A stretch of DNA of 64,000 bases from contig CAWAMM010000006.1 of the NCBI GenBank assembly GCA_963783145.1, forward strand, positions 62,001-126,000, in the 5' to 3' direction. Both the position numbers and the translations under genes were made by a program. The DNA comes from DATGKG01 sp963783145. GTDB lineage: Bacteria; Desulfobacterota; Binatia; Binatales; Binataceae. Within the stretch, counting starts at the first letter, position 1, and each line of letters opens with the position of its first letter. Of the stretch, positions 42,701-54,794 are shown one piece after another. The notes under the pieces were generated by a model that was not told the DNA's origin, did no database searches, and was given only the letters and a program-made list of their open reading frames with translations.

Positions 42701-43046
42701 TCCGCTAGTCGATGTGACGGTCAGTGGAACTGTGCAGGCCGGCAAGCTTTCGGCGCCTGGCAAAGTCGCGCTGGTGGCGAAGCCTGGGATTCCGGCGACA
42801 AAGATTGTGACGCTCAGGAATTCCGGCAAGGGGATGCTGACCGGGACGGTTGAGCCGTTCGATCCCAGCTCCCCCTTGACCCTGGTGGGCGGCCCCGTGC
42901 AGTTCACGTTGGCGCCGGGCCATGCGCAGCCGATAACGATTCAATTCGATCCGTCGAGCGGCGGGGTCGTGACTGGTAATCTCGCGATTGACACCAGTCC
43001 TCCGCCCGGAACCACCACCATCGTCGTGACCGGTTCGATGCGCTAA
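39795..43046 (+). CDS. secreted sedolisin-family (S53) serine protease with ~290-residue Thr/Pro/Ala linker
   Basis: The 1083-residue paralogue of the upstream protease keeps the leader, propeptide (residues ~45-190), the E-x3-D pair (EAELDLQW), the oxyanion aspartate (SAGDDG) and the GGTSLAAP nucleophile. Residues ~589-875 are an extreme low-complexity linker of Thr, Ala and Pro, partly built of 46-residue tandem units. Two beta-sandwich repeats (GGTLSVPSAVRFP, GKLSAPGKVALV) close the protein. The linker may hold the protease away from the cell or be glycosylated. The two copies are clearly related along protease and tail, so this is a tandem duplication followed by linker expansion. Confidence 0.93.
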   Translation: MRRFPAKSAVGVLHRLGRFVVVATGFGALSLSIIGHHPVTGFADDRVRLNGNHPVQAEAFAPLGGAPVDAPLQMQIRFALRHQAQLDQLLVDQQNPTSVHYHRWLKTGEFLRRFGPSNSEVKALESWLGRQGFTIKKKTSGSLEFEGSVAQAQQAFEVKIARFGDGSLYANTSDPVLPQRFAGVIGALLGMDNMVHAIPVTRQPLPAADLNQAASSTPDAIIDNIEAFGPGDERTFYDETIAAGQDGSGDCIAIVGVSDFLDSTMTAFTKQFGLPAINYTRETDGGNPGINSGESEAELDLQWAHAAAPGASIVYHLGSNLVSDISGAVNDNTCGAISISYAFCSPTASLIENTLDPLFKQAAAQGQTVFVSAGDDGAAGLVLNGGACVAGTTKSVNEMSADPNVTSVGGTEFTPTYSGGNDVGHVVEKVWDDSAGASGGGASEFFSKPSYQTGSGVPDDGARDVPDIALIASPNSPGVFWGHDVNGTAQISCCIGGTSLAAPLWAGFSRVIAEISGNTRLGSLNPLIYSLANTQYATAGFHDVTIGNNNFNGVTGFSAGPGYDQATGWGTVDFDVFANAARNWLAASATPTPTATPTSTATPTAAPTATATATATATASATPTGTVTKTATPTSIPTPTTTATATRTATLTATPTAAPTTTATGTASATMTATITATPTLIPTATTTPKATGTATLTATPTAAPTTTATGTASATMTATITATPTSSVTATTTAKATGTATLTATPTAAPTTTATASATMTATITATPTSAPTNTATATPTTVASKTATPTTIATPTPTLSATATAFATPTNTATATPIATLTSTAPAVQTPTPIPTAARTIVVTSTPTLSATPVATPTIVATLTPTATPTPVSEPSGGTLSVPSAVRFPSLGIGMAAAQRTILISNRNASSTLTVDIGTLSSPFTVSGGGHYTVPPKKNVSVTIVFSPDLVGTAGQTLPIRSGDPKHPLVDVTVSGTVQAGKLSAPGKVALVAKPGIPATKIVTLRNSGKGMLTGTVEPFDPSSPLTLVGGPVQFTLAPGHAQPITIQFDPSSGGVVTGNLAIDTSPPPGTTTIVVTGSMR
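41559..42420 (+). repeat. low-complexity Thr/Pro/Ala-coding linker
   Basis: About 860 bases encode alternating Thr with Ala or Pro. The ACN/GCN/CCN codons make the opposite strand read as long Val-rich frames. Within it, 41745-42115 is a 138-bp tandem repeat. The region separates the protease from the beta-sandwich tail. Confidence 0.85.
41745..42115 (+). repeat. 138-bp tandem repeat, about 2.7 copies
   Basis: The marker CTCACTGCGAC recurs at 41745, 41883 and 42021, spaced exactly 138 bases (46 codons). The third copy lacks 6 bases (two codons) in the GGC-ACG stretch and diverges after about 90 bases. The repeat stays in frame and encodes TLTATPTAAPTTTATGTASA-type units. It is a plausible copy-number-variable site. 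Confidence 0.85.
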
Positions 43047-43166
43047 TCGGGCCGGCCTTCGAATCGCTCCAAACCAGCCTTCCGGATAAACGGAAACGCG
43101 TCGACGTACTTTCGCCACTCGCTTTGCTAGATTGTTTTCCAACCGATCGAGTCCAACATTCATCGA

Positions 43167-46100
43167 ATGATTCGCCTCCACTATTCAAACCGGCTGGAGA
43201 ACTTGATCGCGCCGCTGGCCGACGCGATTGCAGCAGCCCAGCGCGAACGCCCTTTGGATCGCGTCACCATCGTGGTTCCCAGCCGCGTGATCGAAAACTT
43301 CGTCAGGCATCGGGTCTCCGAGACCATCGGAATCGCCGCAAATCTCGATTTTCCGTTTCTCCGGCGATTTCTCGCCGGAGTGCTGGAGAAGGCTGATCCG
43401 AGGCTCCGCATCCTTGATGTCCAGGAGCTTGAGCTGGTGTTGTTCGAGAGCCTGCGAGTCGCCATGCGGGAACGCTCTCGCGAATGGAGCGTACCTATCG
43501 CGTATATTGAGCAAGGCGAGCCGGCGGAGAAAGAAAAAGAGCGTCGGACCTTTCATCTTGCGCGTCAGCTGGCGCTGCTGTTTCGCGAATACTCGATTGC
43601 GCGCGGGACGATGCTGCGAAACTGGACGAGACCTGACTACGCGGCATCGGAACAATTGTCCGAGACGGAGCGATGGCAACAGCAGCTTTGGAAATCCATT
43701 TTCGGCCCGAATAGTTGTTTGCGCGGCGAATGGAAAGCGGATGATCCCGAAACCGACTGGAGGTTGCTTCCCGACGCATTCGAAACTATCGCGGCATCCA
43801 GACTGAAAGTCGCCCTGCCTCGCGTCGCCCACGTCTTCGGCCTGGCTTATGCGGGGCCGGCTTACCTTCGAATCTTCTCGCAGATCGGAAAGTTTATCGA
43901 TCTCAACATTTATGCGTTAAATCCGTGCCGCGAATTCTGGGAAGATGTCGAGCATTTGCCACGCGCGGAACGCGAGTCATGGACCCGGCGCCATAGTAAG
44001 GTCGGCGATCTGGAGCACTCTACTGATCCGTTCGGCCTGGAAGCGGCCAGTGACACTCCCGCGCTGCGCTTGTGGGCACGGCCCGGCCGTGAGTTCATCC
44101 GGATGCTGAACGAAGCGACCGAATGTGACTTCGACGCGCATTTTACTGCGCCCAATCCGGGCCGGGCGACCGTGCTCGGGAATCTGCAGGAAGATATTCT
44201 GAATCGGGCTCCCGAACGCCAACCAGGCGAGTCAGATTTTCTCGAAGACGACGGAAGCATCCGGTTTCTCGCTTGCCCAGGTCTTGCGCGAGAAACCGAA
44301 ATAGTCGCAAACGAAATCTGGTCGATGCTGGAAAACGATACCCGTGGTCACGACGCGCCGCGATTTCATCAGATCGGCGTGATCGTGCCGGACGCGCTCT
44401 ACCAGGACTACCTGCCACACATCGAGAGCGCGTTCTCACGATTGCATCGATTGCCGATGAATGTGGTCGATCGCGGATTGGGCAGTGATAGTGCGGTGCT
44501 GGAAGCGATCTTGCTGCTCTTGCATCTCCCACTCGGGCGGTTTTCTCGCGACGAGATGCTTCATCTTCTGAATCATCCGGTGATCAGAGGTGAGGAAGCG
44601 GAAGTTGAAACCGATCAGGCCGCCCGCTGGTGCGGGGAACTCGGCATCTTTTTTGGCGCCGATGCGGACGACCTCGCCGATACCTATATTCCCGCCGACA
44701 CCTATCATTGGGATCAAGGTATCCGCCGGTTAGCGCTGGGTGTGTTCATGGGAGAAGAGAGGGATCAGGACCCGCAGTTCTACCGTGGCCCCGAGTCCGT
44801 CGAGTATTTGCCGTACGAAACCGCGCAAGAAGAAATTCCCACGGTCGCCGCCTTCGTGAGAAATGCGCGCCGGCTTCTTTCCGATGCCAGCGAAATTCGA
44901 TCGCGAAGGATGACTCTCCCGCAATGGTCGTGCCTGTTGAGTGATCTGATCGTCACCTACATCCGGGTCGACGATCCCGTTGATGAACGGATGCTAGAGC
45001 GTTGCCTCGAGGCGGTTGAGTCGATCGCAAACCCGCAACTTCGGTCGACGCCAGTCGCATATCAAGGCGCATACGATCTGGTTTGTGCGCGATTAGCGGA
45101 TACGGAATCGCAACCGGCCCAATTCAGCGAACAGGGCATAGCTGTTGGACCTCTGTCCGCTTTGCGCGCGATACCTTTTCGAGCGATCTTCCTGCTGGGA
45201 TTGAACGAAAATCAGTTTCCGGAGCGGGACCGCCGCGATCCGATTGATCTTCGGCTCGCTCGGCGCAAGGCGGGTGATGTGACTCCCACCGAGCGCGATC
45301 GGTATCTGTTTCTGGAGACCCTCTTGGCCGCGCGGGAGCGAATCTGTTTGTCGTATGTCGCGCGCGATGCAAAGTCCGCGGAGCGGCTCGATCCGTCATC
45401 GGTGGTGCGCGAATTGCAATTCATTTTGCGCCGCTACGTGGATCGCGGAACTTTGGATCGCCTGACTATCGAACATCCTTTGAGCCGGTATGACCGCAGG
45501 TATTTTCCCGATGATCAGCCTGCTGATTCCACAATTGGTCACGAATTTAACAGCTACGATTCCGAGGCGCGGCGCGGGGCGACCATGGCGGCCTTGCGCG
45601 CGGACCTCACCCTTCACTGCGAAGGATTGCCACTCCCGGGCCGCGACGAACCCATCTATCAGCAACTACGCAAGGAAGCGCGCGAAGCCGTGCGGCCTGG
45701 ATTGCGAATCACGGAAGTTCCGCAACCTTCTGAAGGTCGAATCGAAGCCGCCAAAGAGTTCTCGCTGCCGATTGCCGCATTGCGGAAGTTCCTCGAATGT
45801 CCGCTGCAGGGTGCCGCACAATACGCCCTGAGAATATTCGAGGACGAGGTTGAAGACCTCGAGCAATGGCAGGATGAACCGATCGCGCAATCGATACTTG
45901 AGCGCACCACTTTGCTGCGCGAGGTGTTCTGGAAGTCGCGTGGTAACCCCGAGTTGCTTGCGACCGAGTATGCCAAGTCGTTTCGTATTTCACGGCTTGC
46001 CGGCCACGCCCCGGCGGGCCCATTTGAACAGGCCGCGAAACGAGTGGATTTCGAAAGCATGCGGCATTGGATCGATCAGGCGCGGCACGGCGGGTGCGCA

Positions 46101-46754
46101 AGCCTTGACCGATGGAATGAAATCAGAATGGGCCGTGGCGACGAATCGGCGAAGGCCGACCGCTTAATCGCCGAGGTCGTGATTCCCTTGGATACCGGAT
46201 TGGGCGGCGCTAAGCACGATCGAATCGTCAGGATTCACGGAAGTTTGGGTTTCGTTTCGCATTCAGGCGACGCGTCACTACGTCTGGTCCTGCGCGACAA
46301 GCCCAAGGCGAAGGATTTCCTCGGAGGGTTCCTCTCAGGCATCGTTCTCGCGGCGGCGGGAGAGCTGGATAGCAATCAATTTCACGCGATTGTCGTGGGC
46401 GCGGGAAAAAACAAATCCTGGAGCGAGACCCGCAGCCTGGCTCGTCCGACCGCAGAACAGGCGCGCAATTACTTATCCGACCTGGTTACCGACCTGCTAT
46501 TCGGCAAGAATCACTACTTCCTTCCGATCGAAGCCGTCGAAGAAGTGGACAAGGAGGTTGCGCGTGACCGCGGCGGCGATCTGCTCGACATAATCTACGA
46601 CCTGCGCGACAACGACTTCGCCAGGTGCAGTTCCGATTATGGCCCGATTCGAAACGCGCGCCGCTTTGATCCGCCAACACTCGAAGCCTTGATACGCATT
46701 ATGGATCGGCGCTTTCGGTTGCCTGGCGCGATCTTCGGCCGGGAGAAACACTGA
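43167..46754 (+). CDS. recC: exodeoxyribonuclease V gamma subunit
   Basis: The 1195-residue protein matches RecC by its start (MIRLHYSNRLENLIAPLADAI), the TIVVPSRVIENFVRHRVSETIGIAANLDF stretch, the LGLNENQFPERDRRDPIDL motif and its position before recB and recD. RecC is the chi-recognition subunit with an inactive helicase-like core. E. coli RecC is about 1120 residues, so this one is slightly longer. The stop is followed after 3 bases by recB, giving one transcript recC-recB-recD. The complex repairs double-strand breaks and degrades linear DNA. Confidence 0.92.
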   Translation: MIRLHYSNRLENLIAPLADAIAAAQRERPLDRVTIVVPSRVIENFVRHRVSETIGIAANLDFPFLRRFLAGVLEKADPRLRILDVQELELVLFESLRVAMRERSREWSVPIAYIEQGEPAEKEKERRTFHLARQLALLFREYSIARGTMLRNWTRPDYAASEQLSETERWQQQLWKSIFGPNSCLRGEWKADDPETDWRLLPDAFETIAASRLKVALPRVAHVFGLAYAGPAYLRIFSQIGKFIDLNIYALNPCREFWEDVEHLPRAERESWTRRHSKVGDLEHSTDPFGLEAASDTPALRLWARPGREFIRMLNEATECDFDAHFTAPNPGRATVLGNLQEDILNRAPERQPGESDFLEDDGSIRFLACPGLARETEIVANEIWSMLENDTRGHDAPRFHQIGVIVPDALYQDYLPHIESAFSRLHRLPMNVVDRGLGSDSAVLEAILLLLHLPLGRFSRDEMLHLLNHPVIRGEEAEVETDQAARWCGELGIFFGADADDLADTYIPADTYHWDQGIRRLALGVFMGEERDQDPQFYRGPESVEYLPYETAQEEIPTVAAFVRNARRLLSDASEIRSRRMTLPQWSCLLSDLIVTYIRVDDPVDERMLERCLEAVESIANPQLRSTPVAYQGAYDLVCARLADTESQPAQFSEQGIAVGPLSALRAIPFRAIFLLGLNENQFPERDRRDPIDLRLARRKAGDVTPTERDRYLFLETLLAARERICLSYVARDAKSAERLDPSSVVRELQFILRRYVDRGTLDRLTIEHPLSRYDRRYFPDDQPADSTIGHEFNSYDSEARRGATMAALRADLTLHCEGLPLPGRDEPIYQQLRKEAREAVRPGLRITEVPQPSEGRIEAAKEFSLPIAALRKFLECPLQGAAQYALRIFEDEVEDLEQWQDEPIAQSILERTTLLREVFWKSRGNPELLATEYAKSFRISRLAGHAPAGPFEQAAKRVDFESMRHWIDQARHGGCASLDRWNEIRMGRGDESAKADRLIAEVVIPLDTGLGGAKHDRIVRIHGSLGFVSHSGDASLRLVLRDKPKAKDFLGGFLSGIVLAAAGELDSNQFHAIVVGAGKNKSWSETRSLARPTAEQARNYLSDLVTDLLFGKNHYFLPIEAVEEVDKEVARDRGGDLLDIIYDLRDNDFARCSSDYGPIRNARRFDPPTLEALIRIMDRRFRLPGAIFGREKH

Positions 46755-46757
46755 GCG

Positions 46758-49700
46758 ATGTCGACGCTTGCCTATCGCAGACCGGCGATTCTGAACGCGC
46801 TTCCGCACGATCGGCATTCAGTGATCGAGGCCGGCGCCGGCACTGGCAAGACTTACGCGATCGAGCATCTGGTCCTCGATCTTCTGCTGACTACCAGTTG
46901 CTCGATCGAGGAAGTTCTGGTGGTGACTTTCACCGAGAAAGCGACCGCCGAGCTGCGCACGCGGATTCGCGCGCTGCTGGAGGAGGTGCTGTCCGGCTTG
47001 GCCTCGGTGGCGGACCATCCGGCGACCGAGCTGCTGGTGATCGATGACGAGGGCCGGCGCAAACTCGAAAAGGCGCTGTCCTCGTTCGATCGCGCGTCGA
47101 TCAATACGATTCATGCCTTTGGTCGGCGCATCCTCACCGACCTCGCCTTCGAGACCGGCGCCGCGTTTGGTCTCGAAGTGGTCGATGCGCATCGGGTGTT
47201 TCATCGCGCGTTCCGAAGCACGCTGCGCGAGGTTCTCGCAGTGAATGCTTCCACCCGCGAACTCCTCGACGAATGGATGACCGATGGTGAAACGTCCGGC
47301 CATTCGAACCGGGTCGACTCACTCGAGGGCCTTCTGCGCGAGGCGCACTTCAATCGCTATTTGCAAAGCGGCACTTCTGAACTAGATCGCCGCGCGCTTA
47401 GTGAACTGAGTGAGATCTTCGATCCGGATCTGCTCAAGAAGCTCTGCAACCGAAACCGCAAGGTATCGCCTGCCGTCTTGAAAGCAGTTGACGAGCTGGC
47501 GAAAGTGGTTGGCACGGCCGGTTCGACGCGAAAGCAACTAGACTCGGCCTTCAGGGCTTTCAAGGACGATTTCTTCTCGGATCTCGCGGTAAAGGCGGTC
47601 AATTTAAAAGAACACCAGCTGTGCAGAGCCTTGCTGGCTGGGCGCGCGGCTAGCTCTCTCGATGGGCGTGTGGTCGATTCTTTCCTCCCCCTGGTTGCGG
47701 ACCGGCTTCATCGCGATAAACGCGAGAACGGTGAGATCGACTACGGCGACATGCTCGACCAGGTGTGGCGAGCGCTGGCGGGCGCACGCGGGGATTCGCT
47801 GGTGTCGCTGTTGCGCGCCCGTTTTCGCTACGGCCTGGTCGACGAATTTCAGGACACCGATGACCTGCAGTGGAAAATCTTTCGACGAATTTTTCTTGAA
47901 AGCGAGGGGACTAATATTCTGTGTGTCGTCGGCGATCCCAAGCAGGCCATCTACGCCTTTCGTGGCGCCGACGTTTTCACCTATCTCCAGGCGCGCCGAG
48001 AGATTCTCGAATCCGGCGGAGTCCTGGTGAACCTGGTCGAGAACCATCGCTCGACCAACCACCTGATCGACGCGCTCAATCTCATTCTCGATCAACGAGT
48101 CACCCCGGCGCTCTTCAGCGGCGAGATCCGATACGACCATCCGCTCCGATGTGGACGTCCCGATCTTCGCGCCGGTGACGGCAGGGGAAGGCCGATTATC
48201 CCGGTCACGCTGCTCAAGTATTGTCCCGGCAATTCCGCGGGCTCGGTGGCCCGGATGCGCGCCAGCATCGGGCGCTACATCGCGTCCGAGATTCGAAAAA
48301 TCCTGGTCCAACCCGATTCGAAGCTGATGCTGCATTCCGATACGGGCTCGCGGTCCGTCGAGGCGGCGGACATCTTCATACTAACTCGCAGTGGCGCAGA
48401 GGCGATCGAAGCCGGCAGCTATCTTCGCGAGCAGGGGGTCCCGTTCGCCTTCTACAAGAAAGATGGCCTGTTTCAAACCAGCGAGGCTTACGACGTCCTC
48501 GATGTCTTCAATGCGATCGAAGATCCTGACTCCCAGTCTAAACGTCTCAAGGTCTGGATATCACCGTTTTTCGCCTTGCCCTACCAGGATCTTTTTGAAG
48601 GAGGCGAAGCGGCCGCGACGCAATCTCTCAGTGGACTTTTGTTTGAATGGAAGGCGCTCGCCGAGCAGGAACGGTTCGCGACACTCTTCGATCAACTGGT
48701 GCATCGAAGTGGATTGGTGAGTCGCGAGCTGTTTCTTTCCAACAACCAGCGCGAATTGACTAACTATCTGCATATTTTCGAAATCCTTTTAGAGCAGACC
48801 CTGAAAGAACGGCTTTCGCTAAGGGAGATCATCAGCCGCCTCGAGTCGTACATCGCGGAGACCGCGCTCCCCGCGGGTATCGACGGCAACGTCCAAAGAA
48901 TCGAAAGCGAGCGCGCCGCGGTCCAGATCATGAGCGTCCACCTGAGCAAAGGCCTGCAGGCGGACGTGGTTTTTCTATTCGGCGGCACGGTGCTGCCGAA
49001 TGTGCTTCCCAGAGCGTTTGTTTATCACGATTCGAAGCATGAACGACGGATCACTATCGGCAAGACCGGGAGAGCGCTCGCCAGGGAATTCCTGGACCAT
49101 GAGTTGCGTTGGGAGAACGAGCGCCTTGCCTACGTCGCTCTCACCCGAGCCCGGGCCAAGGTATATCTCCCAGTCTATCCTGAGGGCTCGACCAGGCGGC
49201 GGGTTAACGGATACTACGAAGCGTTGAACGATCGCTTGAACGCGCTGATTCGGGAAACCGATGCAAAGGCATTATCCCGGAAGCTCGTGGAAACCGTCGA
49301 CGTGCATGAGGCCGCCTATGATGTAGACCGCGTCGCGGCGAAGTTGGCAGAGAAAATAGCAACCTGGTCGCCTCCGCAATCGCTGCTCGGTCTCGCGGAA
49401 AATGATAAGCCGGAATCGTTTTTCGACGAGCTTCGTGCTCGATCGCGCGCGATGCAGACGCGATCCTATACCTCGCTCCAAAATCGGCAGGCGACGCGGC
49501 CGAACCCCAACGATGTCGAGATCGAAGAGTTCAAATACGATCTCGATACCCCGGCCGAACTCGCTGATTTGAAGGGCGGGCGACGGGTCGGCATTTTCCT
49601 CCACGAGGTCATCGAGAAACTTGATTTGGAATCGTTCAGCGCGGCCGGCGATGTCGGCTCCTGGAGGGAGCAAGAGCAGGTGAAGCGGGTTTTCGCCGAC

Positions 49701-50278
49701 GCGATGCGGCGTCATCAGGTGACCGATGCGCGGTGGTTCGAACGTGGAACCGAAATCGTGTACAACGCGTTGACCTCACGGATTGCGACCTCTGATGGAA
49801 CATTGGTGGGTCCGCTATATCAATGCCGCAACGTGCGCGAGATGGAATTCGTTTTCCCAATTCCAGAGCGAACCCATCCGCTGCTGAAATCCGCAAGCCA
49901 TGGTCAATGGTCGGTCGAGCGCGGTTATTTGAAGGGTTTCGTGGATTTCGTTTTCGAAGACGGCGGGCTCCATTATTTTGCCGACTGGAAGAGCGACGCG
50001 CTTCCTTCCTATGATCGCGACACCATCGAGCGTCACGTGAAGGAACATTACGATCTGCAGGCCAGGATTTACTCGGTAGGTATTGTTCGTCTGCTTGGTG
50101 TCCGAAGCAAAAAAGAATACGACCAGCGTTTCGGCGGTTTACTTTATCTATTCATTCGAGGAATGAAGCAAAACGGTTCCGGCGATGAGGGAGTATATTT
50201 TCATCGCCCCGATTGGCTTGAGATCTGCCAATCCGAACATGCGCTGATCGCGGCGGTCCCGGAGATCCTGACCCTACG

Positions 50279-50282
<4 letters not shown>
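46758..50282 (+). CDS. recB: exodeoxyribonuclease V beta subunit (helicase-nuclease)
   Basis: The 1174-residue protein is an SF1A 3'-5' helicase with Walker A GAGTGKT (26-32), DEFQDTDDLQW as Walker B, and VGDPKQAIYAFRGAD. The late HLSKGLQADVVFLF and YVALTRAR motifs are also present. The C-terminal nuclease domain carries D1063 (GFVDFVFED) and D1076-W-K1078 (ADWKSD), the metal-binding set of the RecB nuclease, so the subunit appears fully active. The recD start overlaps its stop by 4 bases (ATGA), implying coupled translation. E. coli RecB is 1180 residues, so the size is normal. Confidence 0.95.
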
Positions 50283-52327
<2,045 letters not shown>

Positions 52328-52330
52328 CCT

Positions 52331-53026
52331 ATGCCCAGCAATTTCATTTTCGAAAAAAGCGGCCCCATCACCACCATCACCTTCAACCGCCCCGAGCGGC
52401 GCAATTGCCTGAACGAAGAAGTGATCTTCGATTTCGAGAATCTGCTCCACACGGTGCGCGACGATCGTGAGACTCGCGCGTTGATCGTCACGGGGACCGG
52501 CACTGCCTTCTGTTCCGGCGCGGATCTGTCGGGGTTGAAGCGCGGTGAGGGTGGCGAAGAGCAGCGCGTATTCTCGAAGCAGGCGGGCAAACGCATGCCC
52601 CGGCTCATCGGGCGCGTGTTCGATGTTCTCGCGAACCTGGATATCGCCACCATCGGCGCGATTAATGGCTACGCGGTCGGCGGTGGATGGTCATGGGCGC
52701 TCGCGTTTGATTTTTGCCTCGCGGTCGAGGCCGCGGAATTCTGGGTTCCCGAAGTTGACATGAACGTTGCTTATCGCGGCGCGCCCGCCAAGGTTCTCGC
52801 GGCGCGGCTCGGTCCCTGGCGCGCGAAAGAAGCGATCTTGATGTGCCGTCATTACACAGCGGCCGAGCTGCTCGCGCTCGGGGTGATCAATCGCATCGTC
52901 AAGCCCGAGGAGTTGATGCCGGCGGCTCAGGAGCTCGCGCGCACGATGGCGGCCAAGCAGCCCGAGGCGATCGCGAATTCCAAACGCGACATCAACGGAG
53001 TCTTCTTCGGGCAGCGGCTGTTCTGA
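52331..53026 (+). CDS. enoyl-CoA hydratase/isomerase (crotonase) family protein
   Basis: The 231-residue protein shows the crotonase oxyanion motifs: TGTGTAFCSGADLSGL and the later INGYAVGGGWSWALAFDFCLA. EFWVPEVDMNVAY follows, where a catalytic Glu is often found. Standard crotonases are about 260 residues, so this one is slightly short at the C-terminus. It hydrates, isomerises or cleaves an acyl-CoA. The start is 3 bases behind the recD stop with an AGCGTGAC context, so it is probably transcribed with recBCD although it has no obvious link to recombination. Confidence 0.88.
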   Translation: MPSNFIFEKSGPITTITFNRPERRNCLNEEVIFDFENLLHTVRDDRETRALIVTGTGTAFCSGADLSGLKRGEGGEEQRVFSKQAGKRMPRLIGRVFDVLANLDIATIGAINGYAVGGGWSWALAFDFCLAVEAAEFWVPEVDMNVAYRGAPAKVLAARLGPWRAKEAILMCRHYTAAELLALGVINRIVKPEELMPAAQELARTMAAKQPEAIANSKRDINGVFFGQRLF

Positions 53027-53112
53027 GAATCGCGCGTGCGCGATTGTGCTTGGCAATCGCGAAGCTTCGGTACTACGCTTCCGCAACAACGAATTGTTTG
53101 GAGGCGCGAGCC

Positions 53113-54576
53113 ATGTCTGCCGAGAATAAATCCGAAGCGCAAAAGATTCGCGCATCGCTTAAGCATCCGGTGGTCGATGCCGACGGTCACTGGCTCGAGT
53201 TTCCTCCGGTCATTGCCGATCAGCTGAAAAAAATCGGCGGCGATACCGCGGTTAGCGGTTTTTTTTCATTCAACAAGGGCGTCGCGAAGGCGCTCGCGTC
53301 TTCCCCGGAGCAGCGCAAGTCGATGCGGCGCGCGCAGGAGGCGTTCTGGCCGGTGCCCACGCGCAACACGCTCGATCGCGCCACCGAGCTGATGCCGAAG
53401 CTGCTCTACGAACGGCTCGACGAATTCGGCATCGACTTCACCGTCCTCTATCCGACTTCCGGGCTGGGGGTTCCGTTTCATCCCGATGAGCACACGCGGC
53501 GCACGACTTGCAGCGCGTTCAACACCTTCATCGCCGATTACTTCGGCGAGTTTTCCGATCGCATGACCCCGGCGGCGGTGATTCCGATGAACACGCCCGA
53601 GGAAGCTATCGCGGAGCTGGAACATGCGGTTAAAAAACTCGGCCTAAAAGTAGTGATGATGGCCAGTATCGTGCGGCGCCGGAATCCGGCCGATCAATCG
53701 ACCGTCGGAGCGCCGGTGCGATGGTTCGACGTGCTCGGTCTCGACAGCGAGTACGACTATGATCCGGTCTGGGCGAAGTGCGTGGAGCTGGGCGTCTCGC
53801 CGACGTTTCATTCCGGCTCGCGCGGCATCGGGCTGCGCATGTCGCCGACCAACTTCGTCTACAACCACATCGGTCATTTCGCCGCCGCGAGCGAAGCGGT
53901 GTGCAAAGCGATTTTCATGGGCGGCGTGACGCGCCGCTTCCCGACTCTCAAGATGGGTTTCCTGGAAGGCGGCGTCGGATGGGCATGCGGGCTGTACAAC
54001 GATCTCATCGGGCATTGGAAGAAGCGCAATCGCGAGGCGCTCGAGGAAGTGAATCCCGCCAACCTCGATACCGCGAAGCTCGCGAAACTGGTGGGCCAGT
54101 ATGGCGGCAAGTGGGTCGAGCAGTGGCGCGACAACATCGAAGCGATTGTGAAACCGGACCTGACCGCCGACATCGGCGGCATCCGGGAGCTGGATGACTA
54201 CGCGCCGTGCAAGATCAAACGCGCCGAGGACATCCGTGACCTGTTCGTCAACAACTTCTATTTCGGATGCGAAGCCGACGACCCGTTTAATGCCTATGCG
54301 TTCAATCGCAAGGCCAATCCGTACGGCGCGAAAATGAACATTTTGTTTGGTTCTGACATCGGCCACTTCGATGTGCAGGATATGAGGGATGTGGTCCCGG
54401 AGGCGTTCGAGCTGGTCGAGGATGCGCTCATCACCGAGGGTGACTTCCGCGACTTCATGTTCACCAATCCGGTGCGCTTCTTCGGCGAAGGCAATCCGAA
54501 CTTTTTCAGTGGCACGCGAGTCGAGAAGGAGGCGCGCGCATTTCTCAGTGCGACGAGCGCCGCCGCGGGCCGGTAA
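53113..54576 (+). CDS. amidohydrolase family 2 protein
   Basis: The ATG at 53113 with GGAGG 9 bases upstream gives MSAENKSEAQKIRASLKHPVVDADGHWLEF and 487 residues. A longer upstream frame overlaps the crotonase gene and is not credible. Metal-binding motifs are VVDADGHW, a central TFHSGSRG histidine, and LFGSDIGHFD near the end. This is a longer Amidohydrolase-2 form than the 22 kb copy (387 residues), with an insert-rich C-terminus. It probably hydrolyses or decarboxylates a cyclic or aromatic acid. It lies 86 bases behind the crotonase gene. Confidence 0.87.
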   Translation: MSAENKSEAQKIRASLKHPVVDADGHWLEFPPVIADQLKKIGGDTAVSGFFSFNKGVAKALASSPEQRKSMRRAQEAFWPVPTRNTLDRATELMPKLLYERLDEFGIDFTVLYPTSGLGVPFHPDEHTRRTTCSAFNTFIADYFGEFSDRMTPAAVIPMNTPEEAIAELEHAVKKLGLKVVMMASIVRRRNPADQSTVGAPVRWFDVLGLDSEYDYDPVWAKCVELGVSPTFHSGSRGIGLRMSPTNFVYNHIGHFAAASEAVCKAIFMGGVTRRFPTLKMGFLEGGVGWACGLYNDLIGHWKKRNREALEEVNPANLDTAKLAKLVGQYGGKWVEQWRDNIEAIVKPDLTADIGGIRELDDYAPCKIKRAEDIRDLFVNNFYFGCEADDPFNAYAFNRKANPYGAKMNILFGSDIGHFDVQDMRDVVPEAFELVEDALITEGDFRDFMFTNPVRFFGEGNPNFFSGTRVEKEARAFLSATSAAAGR

Positions 54577-54650
54577 CATACGCAGAACCAGAAAGGCGAC
54601 AAAAAGGCGAAAGTATCGCACATTGAGTTACATTCTGATAGGATGAAGGA

Positions 54651-54674
54651 GCGGCGCCCAAAAAGGGGCGCCGC
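54651..54674 (+). terminator. GC-rich hairpin downstream of amidohydrolase
   Basis: GCGGCGCCC and GGGCGCCGC form a 9-bp stem around an AAAAAG loop, 75 bases after the amidohydrolase stop. The following AGTCGTTTCGGG is only partly T-rich, so an intrinsic terminator is likely but imperfect. Confidence 0.5.
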
Positions 54675-54794
54675 AGTCGTTTCGGGAGTACCTACGATCA
54701 ATGCGAAATTACCAAACGAAGCCACCAAGTACTTGAAAACAAAGGATTTTCGATTTTGGCTTCGGTTAAATAAGCCACCACGAGCATCGCGACT

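Noticed and set aside
53644..54621. Reverse 325-codon frame
   Set aside because: It is antisense to the amidohydrolase and has no family motif.
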